A stretch of 64,000 nucleotides of DNA from Oscillospiraceae bacterium (GTDB lineage Bacteria > Bacillota > Clostridia > Oscillospirales > Oscillospiraceae). The notes beneath the pieces were generated by a model that ran no database searches, was not told where the DNA came from, and saw only the letters and a list, made by a program, of their open reading frames with translations. Where the stretch lies: contig JAFSCD010000001.1 in NCBI GenBank assembly GCA_017436955.1, positions 91,351-155,350 of the forward strand, in the 5' to 3' direction. Position numbers and translations under genes: made by a program. Below, one piece after another: positions 15,777 to 23,796 of this stretch. Each line of letters starts with the position of its first letter. Positions within the stretch are counted from its first letter, which is position 1.

Positions 15777-16687
15777 AGACTTGCCAGATATTCTTCGGCG
15801 TAGTGAGCTGCCATGGCGCCATCGGAAACAGCGGTTACCACCTGCCGCAGTACCTTGGTGCGGACATCGCCCACGGCAAATACGCCGGGGATGCTGGTCT
15901 CGGTGGATTCGCCGGCGATGATATAGCCGCTTTCGTCCATGGAAAGCTGCCCGGAAAACAGACCCGTAATGGGAGCGCGTCCGATGCTGACGAAAATTCC
16001 GTCACATTCCAGCGTGGATTCCGCGCCGGTTTGGGTGTCGCGCAGCGTAAGACCGGTGAGCTTGCCATCGTGCAGAAGCGCTGCCACCTGGCTGTTCCAG
16101 CGAAATTCCACATTGGGCGTGCGCTGAAGCTGTGCGTGGTACACCTGGGTGGCACGAAGCTGATCCCGGCGGTGGATCAAAATGACCTTTTCGGCAATAC
16201 GGCTCAACTGTAGCGCATCCGCCACGGCGGTGTTGCCGCCGCCGATGACCGCTACGGTCTTGCCCCGATAGCGCATACCGTCGCAGGCGGCGCAGTAGTT
16301 CACGCCCCTGCCGACCAGCGCCTTTTCCTCCGGCAGACCCAATGCTTTGGGGTCAGCGCCGGTGGCGATGACGACGGTCTTGCCGTAAAAGGTGCCTTCA
16401 CTGGTGACGATCTGCTTTTCTTTGCCCTTCAGGTTGACGGCGGTGACCTCCGCCAGAATGGTTTGCGCGCCGAAGCGCTCGGCCTGCTGCTGCATCTGCT
16501 CGCCAAGCTGAAAGCCGTCGATGCCATCCTGAAAGCCGGGATAATTGTCGATCTGTGTGGTCAGCGCCATTTGCCCGCCGGCAGACAGCTTCTCCAGAAC
16601 GGCTACCTGCAGACCGGCTCTGGCGGCGTACAGCGCGGCAGTATATCCGCCCGGTCCTCCGCCGATGATGATCATATCGTAGGTCAT
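15773..16687 (-). CDS. trxB: Thioredoxin reductase
   Basis: FAD flavoprotein that reduces thioredoxin with NADPH. About 304 residues, the standard length. FAD-binding GGGPGGYTAA at the N-terminus, redox site CAACD (residues near 135, where CATCD is more common), NADPH-binding GGGNTAV, and C-terminal FAVGDVR flavin motif. Start: ATG 16687 has GGGGTGA 5 nt upstream; a GTG at 16696 would overlap the trxA stop by 4 nt (GTGA) and is the alternative. Its position directly after trxA makes the pair a complete thioredoxin system under one promoter. Confidence 0.94.
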   Translation of the reverse strand: MTYDMIIIGGGPGGYTAALYAARAGLQVAVLEKLSAGGQMALTTQIDNYPGFQDGIDGFQLGEQMQQQAERFGAQTILAEVTAVNLKGKEKQIVTSEGTFYGKTVVIATGADPKALGLPEEKALVGRGVNYCAACDGMRYRGKTVAVIGGGNTAVADALQLSRIAEKVILIHRRDQLRATQVYHAQLQRTPNVEFRWNSQVAALLHDGKLTGLTLRDTQTGAESTLECDGIFVSIGRAPITGLFSGQLSMDESGYIIAGESTETSIPGVFAVGDVRTKVLRQVVTAVSDGAMAAHYAEEYLASL

Positions 16688-16692
16688 TTTGT

Positions 16693-17013
16693 TCACCCCA
16701 GATTTTTGTGAATGAAAGCGTCGATAGCGGCCTTGGATTCCGGTGCCACCACGGTGTCCAGCACCTTGCCGTCCTTATAGAGGATCAGCGTGGGGATAAC
16801 CTCGATGTTCTGCTGATGCGCCAGCAGAGCCTCCTCGTCGATGTTTACCTTTGCCACCAGCAGCTTGTCGCCGTATTCCTCGGCGATCTTTTCGTAAGCG
16901 GGACCGATCCGGCGGCAGTAGCCGCACCAGGGTGCCCAGTAGTCCACCAGAATTGCTTTTCCTGCGCCCAGCGCCTCGGTAAATTGTTGATGATTCAAAT
17001 TAACAGCTGCCAT
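16693..17013 (-). CDS. trxA: Thioredoxin with CGYC active site
   Basis: 106 residues, complete thioredoxin fold: WAPWCGYCRRIGP active site near residue 30, VNIDEEALLAHQQNIEVIPTLILYKDG with the cis-proline (IPT), and a C-terminal helix. The usual CGPC is changed to CGYC, which in related proteins shifts redox potential. ATG 17013 has AAGGAG 9 nt upstream; longer in-frame reading upstream crosses the promoter. Predicted to be activated by the Crp/Fnr-type protein encoded divergently, whose palindrome lies at about -41. Confidence 0.94.
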   Translation of the reverse strand: MAAVNLNHQQFTEALGAGKAILVDYWAPWCGYCRRIGPAYEKIAEEYGDKLLVAKVNIDEEALLAHQQNIEVIPTLILYKDGKVLDTVVAPESKAAIDAFIHKNLG

Positions 17014-17044
17014 TTTTGCCAGCTCCTTTCTTGTTTTTTTCTTT

Positions 17045-17085
17045 AGTATATCCACCTGAATGATTTTCTTCTGTGATTTTGTCAC
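17045..17085 (-). promoter_or_regulatory. trxA promoter with Crp/Fnr-type operator
   Basis: Palindrome GTGATTTTGTCAC (17073-17085) and, on the minus strand, -10 box TATACT (17050-17045). The palindrome centre lies 29 bp before the -10, i.e. about -41 from the expected start, with no good -35 box: the layout of a class II activator-dependent promoter. The same site may also serve the divergent regulator gene, whose -10 TATAAT is at 17116-17121. Confidence 0.75.
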
Positions 17086-17153
17086 CATAATATGTACAAA
17101 TCTGTGTTTCTCGTGTATAATAACAAAAACGGCAGCGAAAGGCGGTGCAGGAA

Positions 17154-17813
17154 ATGGAATTTACAGGGTATCTTCCAATTTGGGAAAAGCTGACTCGGGA
17201 GCAGCAGGATCGGATCGCCCAGGTCATCGAGTTCCACACGGTCAAAAAAGGAACCCATATCCACGACAGCAGTGCCCAGTGTTTGGGGTTGGTGCTGATC
17301 AAGAGCGGTCAGCTCCGGGCGTACATTCTGTCGGAGGATGGCAGAGAGATCACCATTGGGCGAATGTTTGAGTATGATGTGAGCCTGCTCAGCGCCTCCT
17401 GCGTAATGCCGGATCTGCAGTTCAATGTGATGATCGAGGCGGAAAAGGATACGCAATTCTGGAGCATCCCTGCCTGCCTTTTCAAGAATTTGATGGACGA
17501 ATCCCTGGCGGTGTCCAATTACGCGCGTAATCTGCTCAGCAGCAATTTCTCGGATCTGATGTGGCTGATGGAGCAGATCATGTGGAAGAGCTTTGACAAG
17601 CGGCTGGCAGGCTTCCTGCTGGAGGAAATGCAGCTGGAGGGAAGCAGCATACTGAAGATCACCCACGAGAAGATCGCCGCCCACATGGGCACAGCCCGGG
17701 AGGTGGTTACCCGGATGCTGCGGTATTTCCAGAATGAAGGTATGGTGCGGCTGACCCGGGGTACCATTGAGATCCTTTCGCAGGAAAAGCTGGAAGATCT
17801 AAGCGATACATAA
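17154..17813 (+). CDS. Crp/Fnr family transcriptional regulator
   Basis: 219 residues: cyclic-nucleotide-binding-type beta-roll (about 10-115), dimer helix (about 118-145), and winged helix-turn-helix with THEKIAAHMGTAREVVTRMLRYFQ, where TAREVVTR is the recognition helix. No N-terminal Fe-S cysteine cluster is present, so it is not a classical Fnr; a few cysteines occur in the sensor domain (AQCLGL, SASCVM). It stands between trxAB and the flavodiiron gene, and matching palindromes precede both, which suggests that it is their activator and responds to oxygen, NO or redox state. ATG 17154 is favoured (GGCGGTG upstream); GTG 17145 is possible. Confidence 0.92.
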   Translation: MEFTGYLPIWEKLTREQQDRIAQVIEFHTVKKGTHIHDSSAQCLGLVLIKSGQLRAYILSEDGREITIGRMFEYDVSLLSASCVMPDLQFNVMIEAEKDTQFWSIPACLFKNLMDESLAVSNYARNLLSSNFSDLMWLMEQIMWKSFDKRLAGFLLEEMQLEGSSILKITHEKIAAHMGTAREVVTRMLRYFQNEGMVRLTRGTIEILSQEKLEDLSDT

Positions 17814-17820
17814 AAAGTTC

Positions 17821-17860
17821 GTGATTTCATCACAGAATGAATGTAAAATAGGTGTATACT
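17821..17860 (+). promoter_or_regulatory. Flavodiiron gene promoter with Crp/Fnr-type operator
   Basis: Palindrome GTGATTTCATCAC (17821-17833), then -10 TATACT (17855-17860). Centre to -10 distance is 28 bp, matching the trxA promoter within one base; no good -35. It lies 7 bp after the regulator's stop codon. Confidence 0.78.
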
Positions 17861-17891
17861 ATAGGTATAACCGATAGCAAGGAGAATGACT

Positions 17892-19682
17892 ATGACCATT
17901 ACAAATGATATTAAGTACATCGGCGTAAACGATCATCAGATCGACCTGTTTGAGGGGCAGTACGTAGTTCCCAACGGTATGAGCTACAATTCCTATCTGA
18001 TCCTGGATGAGAAAATTGCCGTGATGGACTCTGTGGATCAGCGCTTCACCCACGAATGGCTGGACAATGTGCAGCGTGAGCTGGGCGGCAGAAAGCCGGA
18101 CTACCTGGTGGTGCAGCATATGGAGCCGGATCACTCTGCCAACGTGCATAATTTCCTGAAGCTGTATCCCGAGGCCACCGTGGTGGCTTCCGCCAAGGCG
18201 TTTGCGATGATGCGGGGCTACTTCGGAACGGACTTTGTTGACCGCCGCATGGTGGTGGGAGACGGCGACACCCTGAATCTGGGCAAGCACCTGCTGCACT
18301 TCGTAGCTGCGCCTATGGTCCATTGGCCGGAGGTCATCGTTACCTACGATTCCTGTGACAAGGTGCTGTTCTCTGCCGACGGCTTCGGTAAGTTCGGCGC
18401 GCTGGATGCGCAGGAGGATTGGGCCTGCGAAGCACGCCGGTACTATTTCGGCATCGTGGGAAAATACGGCGCCCAGGTGCAGGCGCTGCTGAAAAAGGCA
18501 GCCGCACTGGATATCGCCACCATTTGCCCTCTGCACGGACCGGTACTGACGGAAAATCTGCAAAGCTATATCAACTTGTATGACATCTGGTCGTCCTATC
18601 AGCCGGAGAGCGAAGGCGTCGTGATCGCCTACACCTCCGTTTACGGCAACACCAAGGCAGCAGCAGAGCTGCTGGCGCAGAAGCTGAAGGAAAAGGGCTG
18701 CCCCAAGGTGGTGCTGAATGACCTTGCCCGCTGCGATATGCACGAAGCGGTGGAGGATGCCTTCCGCTACAGCAAGCTGGTGCTGGCTACCACCACCTAC
18801 AATGCGGACGTGTTCCCCTTTATGCGGGAATTTATCAGCCACCTGACGGAGCGGAATTTCCAAAACCGCACCGTTGCGCTGATGGAAAACGGCTCCTGGG
18901 CACCGCTGGCTGCCAAGGTGATGCGCTCCATGCTGGAGGGCAGCAAGAATCTGACCTTTACCGATACTACGGTCAGGATCCTCTCCGCACTGGATGAGGA
19001 CAGCAAGACCCAGATCGAGAATCTGGCAAACGAGCTGTGCCGGGAGTATATCGCCCAGCGTGGAGATACCGCCAACAAAAACGATCTGTCCGCGCTGTTC
19101 AACATCGGCTACGGTCTGTACGTGGTCACCAGCAACGATGGCACCAAGGACAACGGTCTGATCGTCAATACGGTCACCCAGGTCACCAGCACCCCCAACC
19201 GGGTGGCGGTCACCATCAACAAGCAGAATTATTCCTACCACGTCATCAAGCAGACCGGCGTGATGAATGTGAACTGTCTGGATGTTTCCGCGCCCTTCTC
19301 CGTGTTTGAGACCTTTGGCTTCCAAAGCGGACGTACCGCGGATAAATTCGCGGGCATTGAGGAGCTGCGCAGTGATAACGGTCTGCGCTTCCTGCCCCGG
19401 TATATCAACTGCTTTATGTCGCTGAAGGTGGAGTCCGTGATGGATCTGGATACCCACGGAATGTTCATCTGCTCCGTCACCGAGGCAAGAGTGATGGAGG
19501 ATAAGCCCACCATGACCTATGACTACTACCATCAGAACGTGAAGCCCAAGCCCCAGACCGAGGGCAAGAAGGGCTACGTGTGCAAGATCTGTGGCTGGGT
19601 CTATGAGGGCGATCCGCTGCCGGAGGATATTATCTGTCCGCTGTGCAAGCACGGCGCTGCGGATTTCGAGCCCATTCAATAA
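17892..19682 (+). CDS. Multidomain flavodiiron protein (diiron-flavodoxin-flavin reductase-rubredoxin)
   Basis: Soluble oxygen and/or NO reductase, 596 residues. Order: metallo-beta-lactamase-like diiron domain (1-240) with ligands in HMEPDHS, APMVHWPE, FSADGFG and CPLHGP; flavodoxin domain (about 245-385) with FMN loop TSVYGNTKAAA; flavin-reductase-like domain (about 395-545); C-terminal rubredoxin (about 555-596) with CKICG and CPLC iron ligands. This single chain could carry electrons from NAD(P)H through flavin and rubredoxin to the diiron site. ATG 17892 has AAGGAG 7 nt upstream; the ATG at 17886 is too close. It probably protects the anaerobe from O2 together with the thioredoxin system. 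Confidence 0.95.
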   Translation: MTITNDIKYIGVNDHQIDLFEGQYVVPNGMSYNSYLILDEKIAVMDSVDQRFTHEWLDNVQRELGGRKPDYLVVQHMEPDHSANVHNFLKLYPEATVVASAKAFAMMRGYFGTDFVDRRMVVGDGDTLNLGKHLLHFVAAPMVHWPEVIVTYDSCDKVLFSADGFGKFGALDAQEDWACEARRYYFGIVGKYGAQVQALLKKAAALDIATICPLHGPVLTENLQSYINLYDIWSSYQPESEGVVIAYTSVYGNTKAAAELLAQKLKEKGCPKVVLNDLARCDMHEAVEDAFRYSKLVLATTTYNADVFPFMREFISHLTERNFQNRTVALMENGSWAPLAAKVMRSMLEGSKNLTFTDTTVRILSALDEDSKTQIENLANELCREYIAQRGDTANKNDLSALFNIGYGLYVVTSNDGTKDNGLIVNTVTQVTSTPNRVAVTINKQNYSYHVIKQTGVMNVNCLDVSAPFSVFETFGFQSGRTADKFAGIEELRSDNGLRFLPRYINCFMSLKVESVMDLDTHGMFICSVTEARVMEDKPTMTYDYYHQNVKPKPQTEGKKGYVCKICGWVYEGDPLPEDIICPLCKHGAADFEPIQ

Positions 19683-19699
19683 TGCAAAAAAGTAAGCCG

Positions 19700-19730
19700 A
19701 AAGCCCCCTTTACACAAGGGGGCTTTTGCT
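19700..19730 (+). terminator. Terminator of the flavodiiron gene
   Basis: AAAGCCCCCTTT / AAGGGGGCTTTT hairpin 17 bp after the stop. Confidence 0.88.
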
Positions 19731-19765
19731 TGAGATTTGCCGGATCGTCAACAGCAGTACAAAAC

Positions 19766-19794
19766 TTGACTTTACCCGGTGGATATGGTACGCT
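19766..19794 (+). promoter_or_regulatory. Promoter of the GT-C-like membrane protein
   Basis: TTGACT (19766-19771), 17-bp spacer, TACGCT (19789-19794) preceded by TG one base upstream (extended -10). Confidence 0.65.
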
Positions 19795-19822
19795 GATGGC
19801 ATAAAATTGGGAGGAAAAAGCT

Positions 19823-21442
19823 ATGGCAAAAAAGAGGCAAAACCCCGTATTGCGCACCCGGCGCTGGGAATTTGAGGAGATATTTCTCTGCCTGTGCGCA
19901 GTGCTGTCGGTGATCCTTACCTGGTTTGCAAGCAAATACTGCATTGATTCCGATGCCTCCAGTGAGCTGGTGCTTGCCAATCATCTGGCGGAAAACGGCG
20001 GCATCCTGACGGCGGATTGGGGCTATTCCACCGAGCTGCGGGTGCTCAATACCCAGCTTGTGTATGCGCCGCTGCTGAAGATATTCAGCGATTGGCGGAT
20101 GGTGCGCTTCTTCGGCGCGCTGATCCTGCAGGCGATCCTGGTGGGGTCTTATTACGTATTCACCAAGGCCACCGGCATCAGCAAAAAGATATTTTGCATC
20201 AGCGCCGGTCTGTGCCTGCTGCCCATCAGCGTATGCTACGGCAGGATCGTGCTGTATAACGGCTATTACATCCCCCATATTGCCATTTCTTTTGTGATCT
20301 CCGGTTTGGTATTTGCAAAGAATGAAGGCAGAAGCAAGCGCTGGATCGTCATTCGTACGCTGGCGCTGCTGGTGCTTTCCTATCTGGGAGGTCTTGGCGG
20401 TATTCGCCAGGGTATGATGACCCATGCGCCGCTGCTGCTGGCGGTAGGCATCTATTTTGTCCTGGATGATTTCGTCTGCAAGCGGGAGCAGGGAGAGCAC
20501 AGCAAGAAGCGCCTGGGCTACCTGCTGAACGCCGTTGGCTCTGCGATTGGCTTCGTTATCGGCTTTTTGGTGAATACCAATGTGCTGGCGAAGCAGTATC
20601 AGTTCAGCGACTATTCCGAGAATATGGTGGGGCTGCTGGACGTTTCCTACTTTAAGAATATCTCCTACGGTCTTTTGCATCATTTCGGCTTCCGGTCGGA
20701 TCAGAAGCTGTTGAGCGTTTTGGGCATCCTTTCGGTGCTGGCGATATTTATGACCATCGGCTGTATCGTAGTTGCCATCGTGCAGATCGTCAAGTATAAG
20801 GAACATAAGGATGTCAGCAGGGCGCTGCCCAGCGTGATGTTCCTCAGCTTCCTGTCGGTGATGCTGCTGGTGTTCTGCGTGCTGGGCAAGTCCTATTACT
20901 ATGTGCTGTACCTGACCCCCGTGGTTGCCTGGTATATTCCCGTGTTCGCCCAGGCTGTGGCGGAGCGACCCAAGACCCATGGGCTGAATCTGCGCAGGAT
21001 CCTGCCGGTGATCGCAGCGGTGGTGATCTTCATCAACGGCGCTGTCAACGGCATCTATTTCCTGGACCACACCAAGTTTGAGCAGAAGTATGAAGGCCTG
21101 GTATTTACAGACCGGGAGATCACCGACAAGCTGGATCCGGTGGTGGAATTTTTGGTGGACAACGGCTATGACCGTGGCTATGCCCATTTCTGGAACGCCA
21201 ATATCATCACCGAGATGTCCGACGGCGCGGTGCGCTTTGTGAATGTGCATACCGACGATCTGTCAAGGATCTCCTACAACTCCTGGCTGTGCCTGAAAAC
21301 CAACCGGACGCTGGAAGGCACCAAGGACTTCCTGCTGCTGGAGGCCGGGCAGCAGCAGAGCTTTGAAAGCAAAAACGATACATCCCAGGTGAAGCTGGTA
21401 TACCGGGATGATAACTACGTGATATACGAGATCAGGAAATAA
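19823..21442 (+). CDS. Polytopic membrane protein, GT-C glycosyltransferase-like
   Basis: 539 residues with about eleven hydrophobic helices and a soluble C-terminal domain of about 110 residues (from 425). An acidic first periplasmic loop after helix 1 (KYCIDSDASSE, residues 38-48) is the place where GT-C enzymes such as ArnT/PMT have their catalytic Asp. The C-terminal soluble domain (KFEQKYEGLVFTDREITDKL onward) fits the same architecture. The lipid-linked sugar donor and acceptor are unknown. It is monocistronic, beside an export operon for a wall polymer, and may modify that polymer; this is inference. Confidence 0.7.
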   Translation: MAKKRQNPVLRTRRWEFEEIFLCLCAVLSVILTWFASKYCIDSDASSELVLANHLAENGGILTADWGYSTELRVLNTQLVYAPLLKIFSDWRMVRFFGALILQAILVGSYYVFTKATGISKKIFCISAGLCLLPISVCYGRIVLYNGYYIPHIAISFVISGLVFAKNEGRSKRWIVIRTLALLVLSYLGGLGGIRQGMMTHAPLLLAVGIYFVLDDFVCKREQGEHSKKRLGYLLNAVGSAIGFVIGFLVNTNVLAKQYQFSDYSENMVGLLDVSYFKNISYGLLHHFGFRSDQKLLSVLGILSVLAIFMTIGCIVVAIVQIVKYKEHKDVSRALPSVMFLSFLSVMLLVFCVLGKSYYYVLYLTPVVAWYIPVFAQAVAERPKTHGLNLRRILPVIAAVVIFINGAVNGIYFLDHTKFEQKYEGLVFTDREITDKLDPVVEFLVDNGYDRGYAHFWNANIITEMSDGAVRFVNVHTDDLSRISYNSWLCLKTNRTLEGTKDFLLLEAGQQQSFESKNDTSQVKLVYRDDNYVIYEIRK

Positions 21443-21446
21443 AAGA

Positions 21447-21476
21447 AAAGCGAGGTGGATTTCACCTCGCTTTTTG
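21447..21476. terminator. Bidirectional terminator
   Basis: AAAAGCGAGGTG / CACCTCGCTTTTT between convergent genes. The same GCGAGGTG hairpin is used at 30575-30608 and 34110-34145. Confidence 0.9.
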
Positions 21477-22550
21477 TTATTCTGTTGTAGAGCGGACAAA
21501 CAATCGCTTGAGCTGCAGCTTGCTGCCGTACTTGCGGATCAGGTCGGAAAGACCCATCACCACCAGCGCCGTTCCCAGAGACAGACCGTAGTACAGCACC
21601 AGCAGCCGCTTGCCGGAGAGCTCGGGGAAGAATTTGTCCATATTGGTGGAATAGAAATGATGGCTCAAGTATACGGAAAAGCTGAATCTACCCAGCCAGG
21701 AGAAGCGACCGTCGAATACCACCGTGTCGATTCCCTTCTGGCTAAAGGAGATGATCAGTCCCAGCGCCAGCAGCAGGATGAAGAAATAATCCATCCGCGA
21801 AGCCTTTTCGCGGTACATATAAAGAATGAAAAGCCCGTAGCAGGCATATTCCGCAAGGGTCAGCAGGATGCGGCCAAAGACGGTGAAATCGACCTTTTTG
21901 ACGCGCTCCACCACGCCGTACAGGAAAATGCCGATGCCCAGCTCGGCCAACGCCCGGAGATTGCCACGGTAAGTCCAGCCGATCCAGCCGGTGGGATTTC
22001 TGGGGGAATCTCCGTTCCCGCAGAACCAACCCAGAAGCACAAGGGAAAGAACGGGAATGATGACATTCACGGCAGTTTTGCCGAATTTACGCACCAGAGG
22101 GTAGAGGATCGCCATAGCCAGCAGCATCGAGGACAGATACCAGATGGCACCGTTGACGGGCTTGATCCGAAGTCCGGTCATACCCAGCAGCAACACATCG
22201 GAGAAGGATGTGGCCAGCAGCTTGAAGAAGCCGGTCTTGCCGCCGATGTACGTGACCGCAAAGGCGAAGATATAGGAAATGATGATCTCGGGGCAGAAGC
22301 TCTTGTATTTCTTCAGCAAAAACGCGCCGGTTTCCGCACCCAGAGATACCGGGCGCTCTTTCATCTTCTGAATGCCGGCCATCATCAGGTAGCCGGATAC
22401 CAGGAAATAGAATTCCACAGCCAGGCTGCCGCCCAGAAACAGAGAATTTTCGTCGCCCACCACATAGCGGGTGTGGTGGATCAGCACGATAATGGCAAAA
22501 AGAAATTTCAAAAAGTCGATCTTGCTGTTGCGTTTTTTGGTAGAAGCCAT
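21477..22550 (-). CDS. Acyltransferase 3 family membrane protein (surface polymer O-acetylation)
   Basis: 357 residues, about ten transmembrane helices. Typical AT3 N-terminus: IDFLKFLFAIIVLIHHTR, with the conserved His pair, and FYFLVSGYLM in helix 2-3. The C-terminal SVYLSHHFY segment is also usual. ATG 22550 has AGGAG 7 nt upstream. Last gene of the operon tagG-tagH-glycerol transferase-acyltransferase, so it likely O-acetylates the polymer exported by TagGH, or a precursor of it. Confidence 0.9.
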   Translation of the reverse strand: MASTKKRNSKIDFLKFLFAIIVLIHHTRYVVGDENSLFLGGSLAVEFYFLVSGYLMMAGIQKMKERPVSLGAETGAFLLKKYKSFCPEIIISYIFAFAVTYIGGKTGFFKLLATSFSDVLLLGMTGLRIKPVNGAIWYLSSMLLAMAILYPLVRKFGKTAVNVIIPVLSLVLLGWFCGNGDSPRNPTGWIGWTYRGNLRALAELGIGIFLYGVVERVKKVDFTVFGRILLTLAEYACYGLFILYMYREKASRMDYFFILLLALGLIISFSQKGIDTVVFDGRFSWLGRFSFSVYLSHHFYSTNMDKFFPELSGKRLLVLYYGLSLGTALVVMGLSDLIRKYGSKLQLKRLFVRSTTE

Positions 22551-22569
22551 AGGCGCTCTCCTTTCTGTA

Positions 22570-23760
22570 TCAGCAAAGACCGCACTGCTTCTTGATGATC
22601 TGTGCAATTTGCTGTGCGGCGGTGCCGGTTTCCCTGCAGCCCCGGGCGGCAAGGAAGCCCTCTTTTTTTGCTGCGTAGCTTTCGGCGTCAAAGCCGAGGA
22701 TGTTTTGGATCAACTGATCGTTACTTTGCGCGATGGGGAAGGGGGTCTCCTCCAGCGGATAGTAGAAGCCCCGCTCACGGTCGTACTTTTCCAGATCCGG
22801 CGCATAGAGGAAGCCGGCACGCCCGGTAAGTACGAAGTCGCAGATCCAGCTGGAATAATCGGTGATGCCCACGTCGGCTGCCACCATCAGCTCCTGAATG
22901 TCGGGATAGGCGGTTGCGTCAAGGATCCGGGGGTCGGACACCTGCGCTTCCCGGGCCTTCAGGGTCTTCATATGAAAGCGATTCAGCAGCACAAATTCGC
23001 CGCCGAAGCGTTCCTCCAGCGCGCCCAGCACCCGGCTGTGATCCAGATCGTAGCAGGCGGCAGTATCGTCGTTGCGGAAGGTGGGGGCGTACAGGGCGAT
23101 CTTTTTGTCAGCGTCAATGCCAAAGTGCAGGCGGACACGGTGGGCGACCCCGGCGTTTTCGGCAAGGAGGATATCGTTTCTTGCGTGACCCAGCTCCAGG
23201 ATTTCATTTTTCGGCCAGTGGGTCTGGCGGAACACGTCGGTTTCAAAGGCGGAGTTGGAAACGCACAGATTTACCCATTTGGCGTTGCGCCGGGCAGCCT
23301 GCGTCCAGCGTTTATCTTTCACATTTTCCGTGCCGATGCGCTTTAAGCCCAGGGAGCCGTGCCAGGTCTGGATATAAAACTGATCCTTTTTCCTGACGGG
23401 GAAGGGATTCCAGCTGAAGCCGAAGGCATTGTCCACCCAAACCCTGGCGGTGATCACTTCCTTGAAATAGGGGAAGGTGCCATACACCACCGTGCGCACA
23501 CCCTCCGGCACCTGCATGGGCTGATTGGGCTTCGTTACCCAAACGATATCCAGCGGCAGCTTCTGCCGCAGCAGCTCCCGGGTGATATACTTGGGGTTGC
23601 AGGAATAGGTGTGGTTAAAGGTCATAAAAATGACCTTATTGGGCTGCACCTTGCAGATCCGGGACAGCATCCAGCTTGCCGGGATCGCCAGCGCCCAGAC
23701 AAAAAGCTTGCGCAGCTTCCGCAGGAATACGGTAATGAACTTTCCGGCTTTTCCAGACAT
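22570..23760 (-). CDS. CDP-glycerol glycerophosphotransferase family protein (TagB/TagF-like)
   Basis: 396 residues. The family transfers glycerol- or ribitol-phosphate from the CDP-alditol in teichoic acid synthesis. Key motifs are present: QTWHGSLGLKRIG (catalytic His), LYAPTFR, and GITDYSSWICDFVL near residue 290; an N-terminal amphipathic/hydrophobic segment (about 10-35) would attach it to the membrane. ATG 23760 has AAAGGA 8 nt upstream; ATG 23766 is the alternative. With TagG and TagH this makes a minimal teichoic-acid-like module; no tagD or tagA homologue is present in the window. Confidence 0.92.
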   Translation of the reverse strand: MSGKAGKFITVFLRKLRKLFVWALAIPASWMLSRICKVQPNKVIFMTFNHTYSCNPKYITRELLRQKLPLDIVWVTKPNQPMQVPEGVRTVVYGTFPYFKEVITARVWVDNAFGFSWNPFPVRKKDQFYIQTWHGSLGLKRIGTENVKDKRWTQAARRNAKWVNLCVSNSAFETDVFRQTHWPKNEILELGHARNDILLAENAGVAHRVRLHFGIDADKKIALYAPTFRNDDTAACYDLDHSRVLGALEERFGGEFVLLNRFHMKTLKAREAQVSDPRILDATAYPDIQELMVAADVGITDYSSWICDFVLTGRAGFLYAPDLEKYDRERGFYYPLEETPFPIAQSNDQLIQNILGFDAESYAAKKEGFLAARGCRETGTAAQQIAQIIKKQCGLC

Positions 23761-23796
23761 ACTCATTTTCCTTTCCTCAAAGCTGCGCAGCAGGCT

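Noticed and set aside
17859-19679. 606-codon open frame antisense to the flavodiiron gene
   Set aside because: Mirror image of a strongly biased GC-rich coding sequence; low-complexity His/Gln/Leu-rich translation without motifs, and no ribosome site.
19772-21250. Long antisense frame opposite the GT-C-like protein
   Set aside because: Very His/Gln-rich, as expected for the complement of codons for membrane proteins; no start signal.
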